Shown here piece by piece: positions 1-8,149 of a stretch of DNA of 15,103 nt. Position numbers and translations under genes: made by a program. The notes beneath the pieces were generated by a model that saw only the letters and a list, made by a program, of their open reading frames with translations, made no database searches and was not told where the DNA came from. The DNA comes from JAGOTP01 sp964443315 (GTDB lineage: Bacteria; Patescibacteriota; Patescibacteriia; 2-12-FULL-60-25), in NCBI GenBank assembly GCA_964443315.1, contig CAYUCP010000019.1:1-15103 (forward strand), read 5' to 3'. Positions within the stretch are counted from its first letter, which is position 1. Each line of letters starts with the position of its first letter.

Positions 1-412
1 CGCGATCTCTAATTCTCCGGGCCCAAGTGAATTACCATTGGTTAATTTTTCTAGAAGGGTTCAGACGTAACCGATTGTGAATTCGTGCTCTACGACGAAA
101 TTGAAAGGGGGATGCTATCCTCCGTTTTTCGTGAAAATTTGCCCCCTTCGAGATATGACGGACCAATCAGAATTTAGTATTTCGATCCAATAAGGATCAT
201 GTAACGGACAACGTATTCATTTTTTGATGTATTTGACAATGTACGCATTCTCTACGATCTATGGTAGACAACGTATCGCCATGCATCGCGTCCAAAACTC
301 ACTACTTTGACGTGTTGAGCAATGGACCAATCGGTGTGCGTCTTGAGCATGTTAAACCAATAGAATATTAGAACAAAAACACACATTTTCCTGTACTACA
401 TCGACAACGATC
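1..412 (+). promoter_or_regulatory. Upstream region and CCAAT-rich promoter of the 873-aa gene
   Basis: No convincing gene is seen in these 412 bases. CCAAT occurs at 163-167, 187-191, 327-331 and 357-361, and ATTGG (the same box on the other strand) at 37-41. The last two plus-strand boxes are 30 bp apart. An AT-rich GAATATTAG (363-371) lies about 45 bp before the ATG at 413 and may act as the TATA element. GACAACGTAT occurs twice (207-216, 267-276), exactly 60 bp apart. A 7-bp inverted repeat AAGGGGG/CCCCCTT (105-111 and 142-148) encloses a 30-nt loop. The promoter role is inferred from position and from the same boxes before other genes here. Confidence 0.6.
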
Positions 413-3034
413 ATGTTTAAGAAGTGTGTAAAGACCCCCACTTATACCAAACGTACTCAGAAAGACTTAATGAAGACAGAGGCATGGGAATCCCAAGCAA
501 CAGCGACTAAGCAAAAGATGGATGACATTGCATTTGGTGCACCGCTCTTTGGATTTCATTTTCGCACTACCATGAAAGACCACGAAGGCAAGACAGCTAG
601 TCAAAAGTTTACAGGATACACTATTGTGTTTATGGTTGCAGCGCTCGGCAAGACCATTTCCCTTCTCGAAAAGCAATTAGAGTCTGGAATGAAACAACTC
701 GCTATGGATGGCAATCAAAAGGATGGAAAAGAGAAGAGCGAACCAGTTGTCCCTAAGAAACTTGAACGTCTTAAGCACATCTTAACTCTTACCGCCAATG
801 CAAATGCAAATAGTAAGAGAAAGAAGTTGGTGTTGCCAAGATGGTGCAAAAACCCATCGTACAATCGTGATGCGAAGGATCCAAATGTCCCACGCTTACT
901 CTTTGCAACTGAGGACATGGACGATACCATGTATGACATTATTGAAGAAGGTGATTTCATCCAAGTATCTTCAAGACCTGATGTGAAAGAAGCATTCAAA
1001 GCGTGTCTCACTCCCGAGAAAATCAAGTTACAAGAATGTTGGGTGGAGCTCGGAAAGGATGCTAAGCCTTACATGCATTGTGGAAAGGTTAGTATCGATG
1101 GTTTCGACTATGATATTCCAGAGGAATTATGGACAGAACATGAGAAGCAAATTTGGAAAATCTGGGCTGAAGCCACTCCTACATTGGCATATCGCGACAC
1201 AGACACAAATCGGTTTAAGAATACCACTATCTTGAAGGAGTATATCTTAACACAGATTACTGATTGTCCTCCTCATCCTGACGATGGATATGGATCTGCA
1301 TTGAGAGATTGTATGGTTGCATTCGCTGTTCAATCAAGAAAACAACCGATCAAGTCTGCTTTGATTGATGAGAGAGACGGACCTGTCGGATTCTATGTTC
1401 CAAGTTCTAGAGTGTTTACGAATCGATACAAGAACTTGCCACCAGATGTGGATCAAAACAAGACATCGAAAGACAGTAGATTCACTCCAGGATTGGATGG
1501 AATTGTGCAGCAGACCGAACTTTCTCTTGGATCAATTGCAATGTGTGACACAATGAATCTCTCATGGGAAACGTATGTTGAGGTTGCATCTGGTGACGCG
1601 AAGATTAAGGTACTGGAGTCACGTCGCAATACCTTTTCTGTGAATGTTCAGTTGTTTGAAGAGAATCAAAAGGGTAGTCTTGACAAGTTCATGTGTTTGG
1701 CGAGTGTTGGGGAATGGGATGCTCCTATCAAACCCAAGGATCCTAAAAAGAAAATCACCTTACCAACAGACAGTTGGGGTGACGTACAATCTGTTTATCC
1801 TATTGTCAACAGACTTCGTTGGAGAAACACTATGGCGTTGACATCCCCTGATATATTCGGTATATTAACCCCTAGAACGGATAAAACAGCACCGTTTCCA
1901 AACACCAAAAAGTCTGGAGATGTTTATGAGAACATTGAATGCAATTCATTTTCAACGGTTATTGTTGGTAATTGGTTGGGTGATTTGCAATACAAAGGAC
2001 TTGTAGTGTCTAAACAATTCCTTCCATGCATTCAAAATATGGTTAACAACATGAATATCAAAGACTCTCTTCCGAAAGACGAACAAGGTCAGATTGATCG
2101 TTTGAAGTTGTTTACAGTGGACATTGGTGTGAATCCTCATACAAAGATTATTCGAAACTTTGATCAAAACACCACTGGTAAGAGTGTTGACTTGAGTCCA
2201 AAGAACATTTTAAATCGATTTACCACACTCCCTGTTTGTATCAACGAGTACACTGGTGATGCATTGGCGGATCTTATCAGAGGACAACACGTTGCAATCC
2301 ATTGTAAACTCGAACGCACTGTCAATGCTTTAGAAGCAAAATTGAACAGTGAAGTAGGGTCGCATGTCTTTGGTGACAAGTCTAATCCATATTCGTTGGC
2401 TCGTATTTTTATTCAAAACATGAACCATCTCCGCGGTGATGAGACTGTCAGCAACAAGCAAGCCACCCTTTCAAATGAGATCTTGATTATGATTATTTAC
2501 TTACACTTCATGGACATCGAAGTTCCACATGTTAACGATGGGGACGCATGGAATTGGTTGATTGAAAGTAATAAGAAAGGTGTTATTGAACGCATTAATT
2601 CTCATATTACGGAATTGGCATCTGAACTTAGCCGCCTCGAGCAATTGAAACAGTCCATCGAACAAGACGCTCAACCAAGTACGCAGAACACCGTGATTAA
2701 GATTCCGCCTTACACGTTCAACCCAAAGGGTGCTTTGAAATTATGGGCATGGAATGCTTGGTTGATTCCTAGTCGTCGCCCTCTCACCAACTACGGATTC
2801 GAGGATGTGGGAGTTGATCCAGAATGCATTAGATTACAGGAAATGTTGGAAGGATCCGATGTATCTGAACGCACTGAAGAACCTGGTCCAGGCGAGGATG
2901 AGGAGTACACCTTTAGAGATGAAACAATTGATCTTGAAGGAGGTGAAGAGGACAAAAAGAGACCCAGGGACGATGAACAACAAGAGGGAGCCAAGAAAAT
3001 GAAGACACCTGTGGAGGAAATGGTGACAGAATAA
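413..3034 (+). CDS. Orphan 873-aa protein with acidic C-terminal tail and bipartite nuclear signal
   Basis: I do not recognise this protein. The long open frame starts at an ATG with A at -3. The N-terminal third has a basic patch KRKK (residues 135-138). Residues 723-751 form a heptad-like helix (GVIERINSHI...) that may be a coiled coil. The C-terminus has an acidic stretch (about 818-847) followed by a bipartite nuclear signal, KKRPR then KKMK (848-864). No membrane segment or catalytic motif is obvious. A large body with an acidic tail and nuclear signal would fit a nuclear DNA- or chromatin-associated protein, for example a single-strand DNA-binding or replication protein, but nothing in the sequence proves this. 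It is followed after 50 bp by the co-oriented 910-aa gene. Its stop codon overlaps an AATAAA. Confidence 0.95.
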   Translation: MFKKCVKTPTYTKRTQKDLMKTEAWESQATATKQKMDDIAFGAPLFGFHFRTTMKDHEGKTASQKFTGYTIVFMVAALGKTISLLEKQLESGMKQLAMDGNQKDGKEKSEPVVPKKLERLKHILTLTANANANSKRKKLVLPRWCKNPSYNRDAKDPNVPRLLFATEDMDDTMYDIIEEGDFIQVSSRPDVKEAFKACLTPEKIKLQECWVELGKDAKPYMHCGKVSIDGFDYDIPEELWTEHEKQIWKIWAEATPTLAYRDTDTNRFKNTTILKEYILTQITDCPPHPDDGYGSALRDCMVAFAVQSRKQPIKSALIDERDGPVGFYVPSSRVFTNRYKNLPPDVDQNKTSKDSRFTPGLDGIVQQTELSLGSIAMCDTMNLSWETYVEVASGDAKIKVLESRRNTFSVNVQLFEENQKGSLDKFMCLASVGEWDAPIKPKDPKKKITLPTDSWGDVQSVYPIVNRLRWRNTMALTSPDIFGILTPRTDKTAPFPNTKKSGDVYENIECNSFSTVIVGNWLGDLQYKGLVVSKQFLPCIQNMVNNMNIKDSLPKDEQGQIDRLKLFTVDIGVNPHTKIIRNFDQNTTGKSVDLSPKNILNRFTTLPVCINEYTGDALADLIRGQHVAIHCKLERTVNALEAKLNSEVGSHVFGDKSNPYSLARIFIQNMNHLRGDETVSNKQATLSNEILIMIIYLHFMDIEVPHVNDGDAWNWLIESNKKGVIERINSHITELASELSRLEQLKQSIEQDAQPSTQNTVIKIPPYTFNPKGALKLWAWNAWLIPSRRPLTNYGFEDVGVDPECIRLQEMLEGSDVSERTEEPGPGEDEEYTFRDETIDLEGGEEDKKRPRDDEQQEGAKKMKTPVEEMVTE

Positions 3035-3035
3035 A
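3030..3035 (+). terminator. AATAAA polyadenylation signal overlapping the stop codon
   Basis: AATAAA at 3030-3035 contains the TAA stop (3032-3034) of the 873-aa gene. The same arrangement ends the genes at 7079 and 9467, which supports a eukaryotic-type 3' end even though the next gene starts only 50 bp on. Confidence 0.65.
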
Positions 3036-3084
3036 TCGTTCATGGTTGACGTATTACTATCCAATCACATCGAAGTGAACATTT

Positions 3085-5817
3085 ATGCAGCATTTATTCA
3101 CACATATCGTATTTGTAGATAGCTCGTTTAGTAATGAATGTTTTTTCTGGAGAGACATGAATGATGCACCGAAGTGGGTTTTGCAGTTTCTAATGGAATA
3201 CGTTACCTATACGGCCAGTATGAGTCAATGGGCGCCCATTGTAACATGTACACCGCTGTATACAGAGGAAACGTTAATTCCAGCATATTACATGATAGAA
3301 TGTTTTGCTCCGGAAGGATATACGAATTTGAGTGATTATATAAAATGTTATGTCGATATGACAAAAACAGACATCTCTAGAAAGCGTCCCAGAGAGTCTA
3401 GGAAAACAAAAGCAATTCTGTGTGAATACTATAAGGAATTGAAGAGATTGGATCCAGAAACTGACTATGGAATAGACCATCTCACAAACAAAGAATTGAT
3501 TCAAACACAAATCATTCCGAAACTAAATATAATACAATCCAAACACTCTCAAGTCAAACTACCACTCACCCCGTATTTATTCGAACTCTTTGTCAATGTA
3601 CCAATGCCCAAACTAACCGAATTGACTCACATTATAGCGTCCATATCAGAAACAATGGAAGGGTATACCAACAACTCTATCACTATTATTGATCTTATCC
3701 GACACTACATTACACCTCTGGTAGTGACAGGTCTCTCTCAGGAGTGGCAGGGAGCCAAGGCGCTCTGTTCTCTTCTAATGGATAGAAAAATTGACAATAT
3801 TATTTATCCAGACGCTATCGATGCTCTCAGACGCTTCCATGACAATTCACATGAGATAATCCTTCATGCTGAATCTTGGGGCGCTTTGCATCGTGATTTT
3901 GGCAGTGCAGTATCACCTGTACATGATTGGACTAGGTTGTTGATGTGTGGTATGCGTACGATCGCTTCACTACAAGACGATCAATTGCTACCATTTCTTG
4001 GGGTGTATTATCCAACGTTTACACAGTTCACTGCGGGAGACACTGTTATTGGATTGAATGGAAGGGATGGATCATCTAGATCATTTTTGTTTGGGTTGAC
4101 ACAGGCTTATAGCGTACCTGGTACATATAAACACTTAACACCGAATACAGTTGATATGCTGGGGGACTCCCGTTCTCTGTATACTCTTTGGTACGATGAA
4201 GGTCAGATGATGACTAAAAAACATCACCTTGTCTTGGATCGATATGTATCAAGGCAAGATATGGCAAGCATTCGAAGTGTCAAGATAACCATGGTTACGA
4301 AAAGACCGATAACATTAATGACAATACTCGATGAGAACAACACTCTTTTTAGGACACGGATTCATATACCGACAGTTCTTATTCCTGCTCATAAAAATGA
4401 AAGCGTTCTAAGAGTAGAAGATGCAAGAGTTCGTTCCGGTATAGTTAGATTGTATAATGGTGTCACGGCTTATGTTTACAAACGCTATTTACAATGGGTG
4501 CATTGGTTTACTTCGGTGACACAACTCGGAATCTCACTCAAATTAATGCCTCCGGTTGAGATAACCTATGCACGAATTGTGGTATCCCAACTGATTAGTA
4601 AGCTAAGGGGAGCAGGATGTTTATTTTCAATTAATTCGTCCATAGTGGATCATGTTTTGAATACATCCATTTCAATATCAATAGCTTCTGCGTGGATGCA
4701 ACAATTAACAAAGAATAGCGTAATTGATCTAAAGAAGACCTTTGTTGCTCTCTATTATGTGTATGTGCGCCAATACTTAAGTCTTGAATCCATTGTAATG
4801 GGCTTTTGTCAATGTTTACCTTTGATGGAGGATAAAACAATGACAGAATTTGCGGGGGTGTTTTACAAAAAGTTTTGGGATATTCCTAGTCGAGTTCGAG
4901 AGATGAGAAAGAGTATTTTGGGATGTGCCTTACCGGGTCGTGTATCACTTTACTCCCCTATAGATCTCCTTATGATACATCATATATTTTCGACGGTTGA
5001 AAATCTGAAAGATTACGGAAGATTTGATAGACATCAAATTAACGGGGAGATATTTGTGGATTTGAATTATGTTGCAATACAATCGATTTCAAAAACAAAA
5101 TTGATTGAAAAGATACATGTAATTCTTCGACAACATAGCAAAATCACGATTGATGAGATAGAACAATTGCTAGCATTCCCTCCACCGTACATTAAAGTGA
5201 AACGTGTATATCCATACATCTCCGAGACATTGCTACGTGAATTGTCTTATAGATTATTTGGAGAAGAAAAATGTGTAGAGACACATAGATTGATTGGATC
5301 TATGTTGATCTCGAAATATGGTGTTGATGTTGCAAACGATTTGACATGGACAAAGGTTCACGACGTCATGATCGAGATTCTACAGTTGAAACAGACAGGA
5401 TTAATGAAGAAGGGTGTGCAAGAGTGTTCTTACGATGAACATCCTCTCCAATATAGTGAAGAAAAGGGCTTGAAGTTATTCCGTATTGAGAAGAGGGGAA
5501 AGGTGTTTGTATGTTCATTTTTAACGGGCTGGCTCATGAAAGAATATTCTGATGTTGTCAATGATGCAGTACGCAGTTTGGGAACATTGTGCAAGAAGGA
5601 CACTACTGTACACACATTGATTGATAATAGATTGACTCCGATTACGTTGAAGGGTGTAGAGAATCCAAAGTTTGAGAAAAACGAAGATATGAACGAAGAA
5701 GATACCTGTGCAATTGATCAATTACCTATATCCGTGACAGAAGCAGTAGCAGACGGTGGATTTGATCAATTTTCATCTGATTTCCATATCAACAAGCTCA
5801 AAACTTGGCAACGGTAA
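3085..5817 (+). CDS. Orphan 910-aa protein
   Basis: I do not recognise this protein. It is a long mixed alpha/beta-looking polypeptide without an obvious signal peptide, transmembrane helix or catalytic motif. A basic cluster RKRPRESRKTK (about residues 99-109) could be a nuclear signal. The C-terminal 60 residues are acidic and hydrophilic. The ATG at 3085 has a poor context (T at -3); the next in-frame ATG is at 3157 (M25, G at -3), so the true start may be there. A CCAAT lies at 3060-3064 in the 50-bp gap after the 873-aa gene, so this gene probably has its own compact promoter. The pairing with the preceding gene may reflect shared function, but that is not shown. Confidence 0.93.
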   Translation: MQHLFTHIVFVDSSFSNECFFWRDMNDAPKWVLQFLMEYVTYTASMSQWAPIVTCTPLYTEETLIPAYYMIECFAPEGYTNLSDYIKCYVDMTKTDISRKRPRESRKTKAILCEYYKELKRLDPETDYGIDHLTNKELIQTQIIPKLNIIQSKHSQVKLPLTPYLFELFVNVPMPKLTELTHIIASISETMEGYTNNSITIIDLIRHYITPLVVTGLSQEWQGAKALCSLLMDRKIDNIIYPDAIDALRRFHDNSHEIILHAESWGALHRDFGSAVSPVHDWTRLLMCGMRTIASLQDDQLLPFLGVYYPTFTQFTAGDTVIGLNGRDGSSRSFLFGLTQAYSVPGTYKHLTPNTVDMLGDSRSLYTLWYDEGQMMTKKHHLVLDRYVSRQDMASIRSVKITMVTKRPITLMTILDENNTLFRTRIHIPTVLIPAHKNESVLRVEDARVRSGIVRLYNGVTAYVYKRYLQWVHWFTSVTQLGISLKLMPPVEITYARIVVSQLISKLRGAGCLFSINSSIVDHVLNTSISISIASAWMQQLTKNSVIDLKKTFVALYYVYVRQYLSLESIVMGFCQCLPLMEDKTMTEFAGVFYKKFWDIPSRVREMRKSILGCALPGRVSLYSPIDLLMIHHIFSTVENLKDYGRFDRHQINGEIFVDLNYVAIQSISKTKLIEKIHVILRQHSKITIDEIEQLLAFPPPYIKVKRVYPYISETLLRELSYRLFGEEKCVETHRLIGSMLISKYGVDVANDLTWTKVHDVMIEILQLKQTGLMKKGVQECSYDEHPLQYSEEKGLKLFRIEKRGKVFVCSFLTGWLMKEYSDVVNDAVRSLGTLCKKDTTVHTLIDNRLTPITLKGVENPKFEKNEDMNEEDTCAIDQLPISVTEAVADGGFDQFSSDFHINKLKTWQR

Positions 5818-5841
5818 GCACTGGCCATCTTTTACTATTTG

Positions 5842-5847
5842 AATAAA
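5842..5847 (+). terminator. AATAAA polyadenylation signal of the 910-aa gene
   Basis: AATAAA lies 24 bp after the stop codon (5815-5817), a usual position for a polymerase II polyadenylation signal. Confidence 0.6.
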
Positions 5848-5887
5848 TATCACTATATCTTTATTACTTGAATTTCTTTGCATCGTA

Positions 5888-5927
5888 TCTTATTGGCTGT
5901 CCGCAAGTATGAATTTACACCAATCAT
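5888..5927 (+). promoter_or_regulatory. Compact CCAAT promoter shared in design with the H3-like gene
   Basis: ATTGG at 5892-5896 and CCAAT at 5920-5924 flank a segment resembling the region just upstream of the H3-like gene. TTATTGGCTGT followed by CGC matches the 27-bp repeat unit found at 7357-7430. AATTTACACCAATCA, just before the ATG, is identical to 7463-7477. The two genes therefore probably share a control mode. Confidence 0.55.
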
Positions 5928-7079
5928 ATGTCAAGTGAAGAAACGACTGTTGCAGACGTCCCTCAATCTCCCGGAGAGAAAAGAAGCAGAACAGACGATA
6001 CTGAATTCCCCGTTGCGAAGCAGGCAAGACTCGAAGATACTGAAAGGGTACAGGGAACCACTGGAGAGTCTGATAAGATGGAGGTGGTTGGTTATGGAAT
6101 GTCATTTGACGTCGCTCCAAGTGTACCTGAAACTAGAGAGACGCAAACAGATGAAAAGGTTCAAGTGAGCGAAGAGACCCAAGGGAATGGAGAGGTACAT
6201 GGGAACGGAGAGGAGCAATCAAATGGGGAGATAACCCCTACACATGTAAAAAGACTTGACGTGACTCCGTCTGAATTGGAAATGCTCAAAACAATGGATT
6301 GGGACGTATTCTTTAAACGTTCAAGTACAAACAAAGTGCAGGCACAAACAATTAGAGAAGTACAAACAAACATAGAAGCGCAAACAAACAACACGGAGGT
6401 AAAGCCTGCATGGGTAAAAAGATTTTACTTGACCTCATCTGAAGTGGAAATGCTCAAATCTATGGATTGGGATGCATTCTTTAATCGTCCAAATACAAAC
6501 AGAGAAGTGCAAACGAACAGAGAGATGCAAACAAACAGAGAGACGCAAACAAACAGAGAGATGCAAACAAACAGAGAGACGCAAACAAACAGAGAAGTGC
6601 AAACGAACAGAGAGACACAAACAAACAGAGAGACACAAGGGAATGAAAATATAGAAGGAAATGGAAATACACCAGTGGCTATCTTACGCAACACTGGAAG
6701 TCATTCAGAAGTACAGATGATTAAAGGCACTAGTCAAGATGAATTCACGTCAACCATTTTGCATATTTTAGGTGACCATGGCGACTTTAGACATGAACAT
6801 ATTCGTAGTATGACAGAAGTAGAAATCAACTGGTATAAGACTGTTTATATGAAGGCGGTTACCACCGGGGATAAAGAAGGCGCATTGCTCATTTGCCGTC
6901 TACTTACATGTTTTGTTCTCTCTGGTGTATTGATAAAACACATGTTTAAAGATGTATCCGAACAAAATGAAGTCATTGAGCTGATTAAAAGCGTGCCTCT
7001 CAAAGAAATTATCAACGAGACAACTGTTCGCAGCGCAACCATTGGCGAAATCCAAAAGCTAATACCATCGTTTAAATAA
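5928..7079 (+). CDS. 383-aa protein with duplicated module and NRExQT (LC8-like) repeat array
   Basis: Not assigned to a known family. Order of parts: (1) a hydrophilic N-terminus with KRSR and VAKQAR basic patches (18-34). (2) A module beginning VKRLDVTPSELEML and ending MDWDVFFKR (107-131), repeated as VKRFYLTSSEVEML...MDWDAFFNR (163-187). (3) Eight hexapeptides NRE[V/M/T]QT (191-238). (4) A Gly/Asn linker. (5) A helical C-terminal domain (about 260-383) with a hydrophobic stretch near LICRLLTCFVLSGVLI (321-336). RETQT fits the [K/R]xTQT motif by which client proteins bind dynein light chain LC8; another copy, RETQTD, lies at 70-75. LC8 binding is inference. The stop codon overlaps an AATAAA. 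Confidence 0.92.
   Translation: MSSEETTVADVPQSPGEKRSRTDDTEFPVAKQARLEDTERVQGTTGESDKMEVVGYGMSFDVAPSVPETRETQTDEKVQVSEETQGNGEVHGNGEEQSNGEITPTHVKRLDVTPSELEMLKTMDWDVFFKRSSTNKVQAQTIREVQTNIEAQTNNTEVKPAWVKRFYLTSSEVEMLKSMDWDAFFNRPNTNREVQTNREMQTNRETQTNREMQTNRETQTNREVQTNRETQTNRETQGNENIEGNGNTPVAILRNTGSHSEVQMIKGTSQDEFTSTILHILGDHGDFRHEHIRSMTEVEINWYKTVYMKAVTTGDKEGALLICRLLTCFVLSGVLIKHMFKDVSEQNEVIELIKSVPLKEIINETTVRSATIGEIQKLIPSFK
6498..6641 (+). repeat. 18-bp coding tandem repeat, 8 copies (NRExQT)
   Basis: Eight consecutive 18-bp units of the type AACAGAGA-G-CAAACA encode NREVQT, NREMQT, NRETQT, NREMQT, NRETQT, NREVQT, NRETQT, NRETQG. The period is a multiple of three, so copy-number change keeps the frame. 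Minus-strand open frames here (Cys/Leu/Val-rich) are by-products of the repeat. Confidence 0.95.
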
Positions 7080-7080
7080 A
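7075..7080 (+). terminator. AATAAA overlapping the stop codon of the 383-aa gene
   Basis: AATAAA at 7075-7080 contains the TAA stop at 7077-7079. On the opposite strand another AATAAA (plus-strand TTTATT, 7105-7110) faces it, as expected between converging transcripts. Confidence 0.6.
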
Positions 7081-7094
7081 AACGGTCGCATTTA

Positions 7095-7331
7095 TCAACA
7101 TTTTTTTATTGAGACTCGGACAACCGCCAACATAAATATAGCGAGTATCGATAGTACCATCATACATACACTTACAAAAATTGTTGAAAAGAGTGATCGA
7201 CACATGTGCTCTACCAATCCAGTATTCATACATCCCTTTAATATATTCCCGCCAAGTGTTAAATGTCTCCATTCTATTTCTATGTAAAATTGATTGATTG
7301 GAATGGTTTTGAACACGTGAAGATAGTTCAT
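7095..7331 (-). CDS. Possible 78-aa protein with C-terminal membrane anchor
   Basis: This minus-strand frame starts MNYLHVFKTI and ends in a hydrophobic segment (about residues 47-71: LFSTIFVSVCMMVLSILAIF then MLAVV) followed by RVSIKKC, the layout of a tail-anchored protein. A CCAAT box lies just upstream of its ATG (plus-strand 7333-7337), and a minus-strand AATAAA falls in its last codons. An overlapping frame at 7272-7072 (66 aa, starting METFNTWREY, with a better start context: A at -3, G at +4) competes with it; at most one is likely to be real. The frame can be extended upstream to 7484 through the 27-bp repeat, but those added residues are probably a shadow. No homologue is recognised. 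Confidence 0.33.
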   Translation of the reverse strand: MNYLHVFKTIPINQFYIEIEWRHLTLGGNILKGCMNTGLVEHMCRSLFSTIFVSVCMMVLSILAIFMLAVVRVSIKKC

Positions 7332-7332
7332 T

Positions 7333-7445
7333 ATTGGTTGATCCTTCGAGATTGATGTTATTGGCTGTTCGCTTGAGATCGATGTTATTGGCTGTTCGCT
7401 TGAGATCGATGTTATTGGCTGATCCCCTGGGATTGATGTTATTGG
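7333..7445. repeat. 27-bp tandem array of CCAAT boxes
   Basis: ATTGG occurs at 7333, 7360, 7387, 7414 and 7441, each exactly 27 bp after the previous one. The central unit, GATGTTATTGGCTGTTCGCT then TGAGATC, is repeated almost perfectly; outer units are degenerate. The array separates a possible minus-strand gene from the H3-like gene and looks like an amplified upstream activating element. Confidence 0.9.
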
Positions 7446-7494
7446 TCCATACAGGTATCGCAAATTTACACCAATCAAATTCAATCCACACAGG
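7446..7494 (+). promoter_or_regulatory. Proximal promoter of the H3-like gene
   Basis: Downstream of the 27-bp array lie TATCGCAAATTTACACCAAT (7457-7476) and CCAAT at 7471-7475, 24 bp before the ATG. AATTTACACCAATCA is shared with the promoter of the 383-aa gene. No canonical TATA box is seen. The ATG at 7495 has A at -3. Confidence 0.55.
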
Positions 7495-8064
7495 ATGAGC
7501 CAAACTCAACAAAGAATGTCAAGTCCAAATACCGACATTGGTTATCGTTCCAACCTTACCGAGTCAGAAGACGAACAGACAGATGAACAAACGGATGAGG
7601 TCGAGCAAAAACACTCTCAAAAGCAAATGCAATCTTCCCAACACTCCTCTCAACAGAAAACGTATAAGGATGCTCAAAATACGGTCGCTAAAGAACGTCC
7701 AAAAGCCACAAAGGCTCCAAGAAACCCACTTGCAACAGGGACAGCAAAGAAAAGCCTTAAGAAGCACAAGACAGGAAAGAAAGGGAAAAGCGTGGCAGCC
7801 TTACGAGATATTAAAAAATATCAAAAGTCAACCGACCTTTTGGCGAACAAGACTGCTTTCCGTCGTGTAATTCGCGAAATTGTTCAAGATTCTGGATCCA
7901 AAAATCAATACCGAATTCAACCAGATGCATTCCTTGCTCTCCAAGAATCAGCTGAACATTTCATTGTCAACTTGTTGGGAGATGCAAACGCATTTGCGAT
8001 CCATGCAGGTAGAGTGACTGTTTTCCCCAAGGATTTGAAGTTGGCTACAAAATATATAAATTAA
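7495..8064 (+). CDS. Histone H3-like protein with long N-terminal extension and CenH3-like core features
   Basis: This 189-aa protein has a complete H3 histone fold. Landmarks: KAPRNPLAT (73-81, H3 14-22), AKKS (84-87, matching ARKS around K27), ALRDIKKYQKST (102-113), FRRVIREIVQD (122-132, alpha 1), LALQESAEHFIVNLL (147-161, alpha 2), AIHAGRVTVFPKDLKLA (168-184, L2/alpha 3). It should pair with H4 or an H4-like partner in the nucleus. The first 70 residues are a Gln/Ser/acidic extension in place of the K4/K9 region, K18 and K23 are lost, and the C-terminus stops about four residues early. Loop 1 (133-140) is two residues longer than in H3. HAGRVT plus FPKD resembles human CENP-A (HAGRVTLFPKD, from memory) more than canonical HAKRVTIMPKD. 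The tail remnant, however, is canonical H3, so this may be a convergent or mosaic variant. H170, R173 and D180 of the H3-H3' bundle are kept. Confidence 0.93.
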   Translation: MSQTQQRMSSPNTDIGYRSNLTESEDEQTDEQTDEVEQKHSQKQMQSSQHSSQQKTYKDAQNTVAKERPKATKAPRNPLATGTAKKSLKKHKTGKKGKSVAALRDIKKYQKSTDLLANKTAFRRVIREIVQDSGSKNQYRIQPDAFLALQESAEHFIVNLLGDANAFAIHAGRVTVFPKDLKLATKYIN

Positions 8065-8149
8065 ACAGAGGGAATTACATTTAACATATATTTTTATTTA
8101 AGTTCTTTTGGTTCAGATGTCCTTGAATCCCTCTTTTCGGCTCAAAACG

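Noticed and set aside
6425..6694. Minus-strand Cys/Leu/Val-rich frames resembling a membrane protein
   Set aside because: They are the complement of the 18-bp NRExQT repeat; the hydrophobicity is a by-product of the repeat.
7333..7445. 27-bp repeats as a CRISPR-like array
   Set aside because: Units abut without unique spacers and the context is eukaryotic; it is a promoter array.
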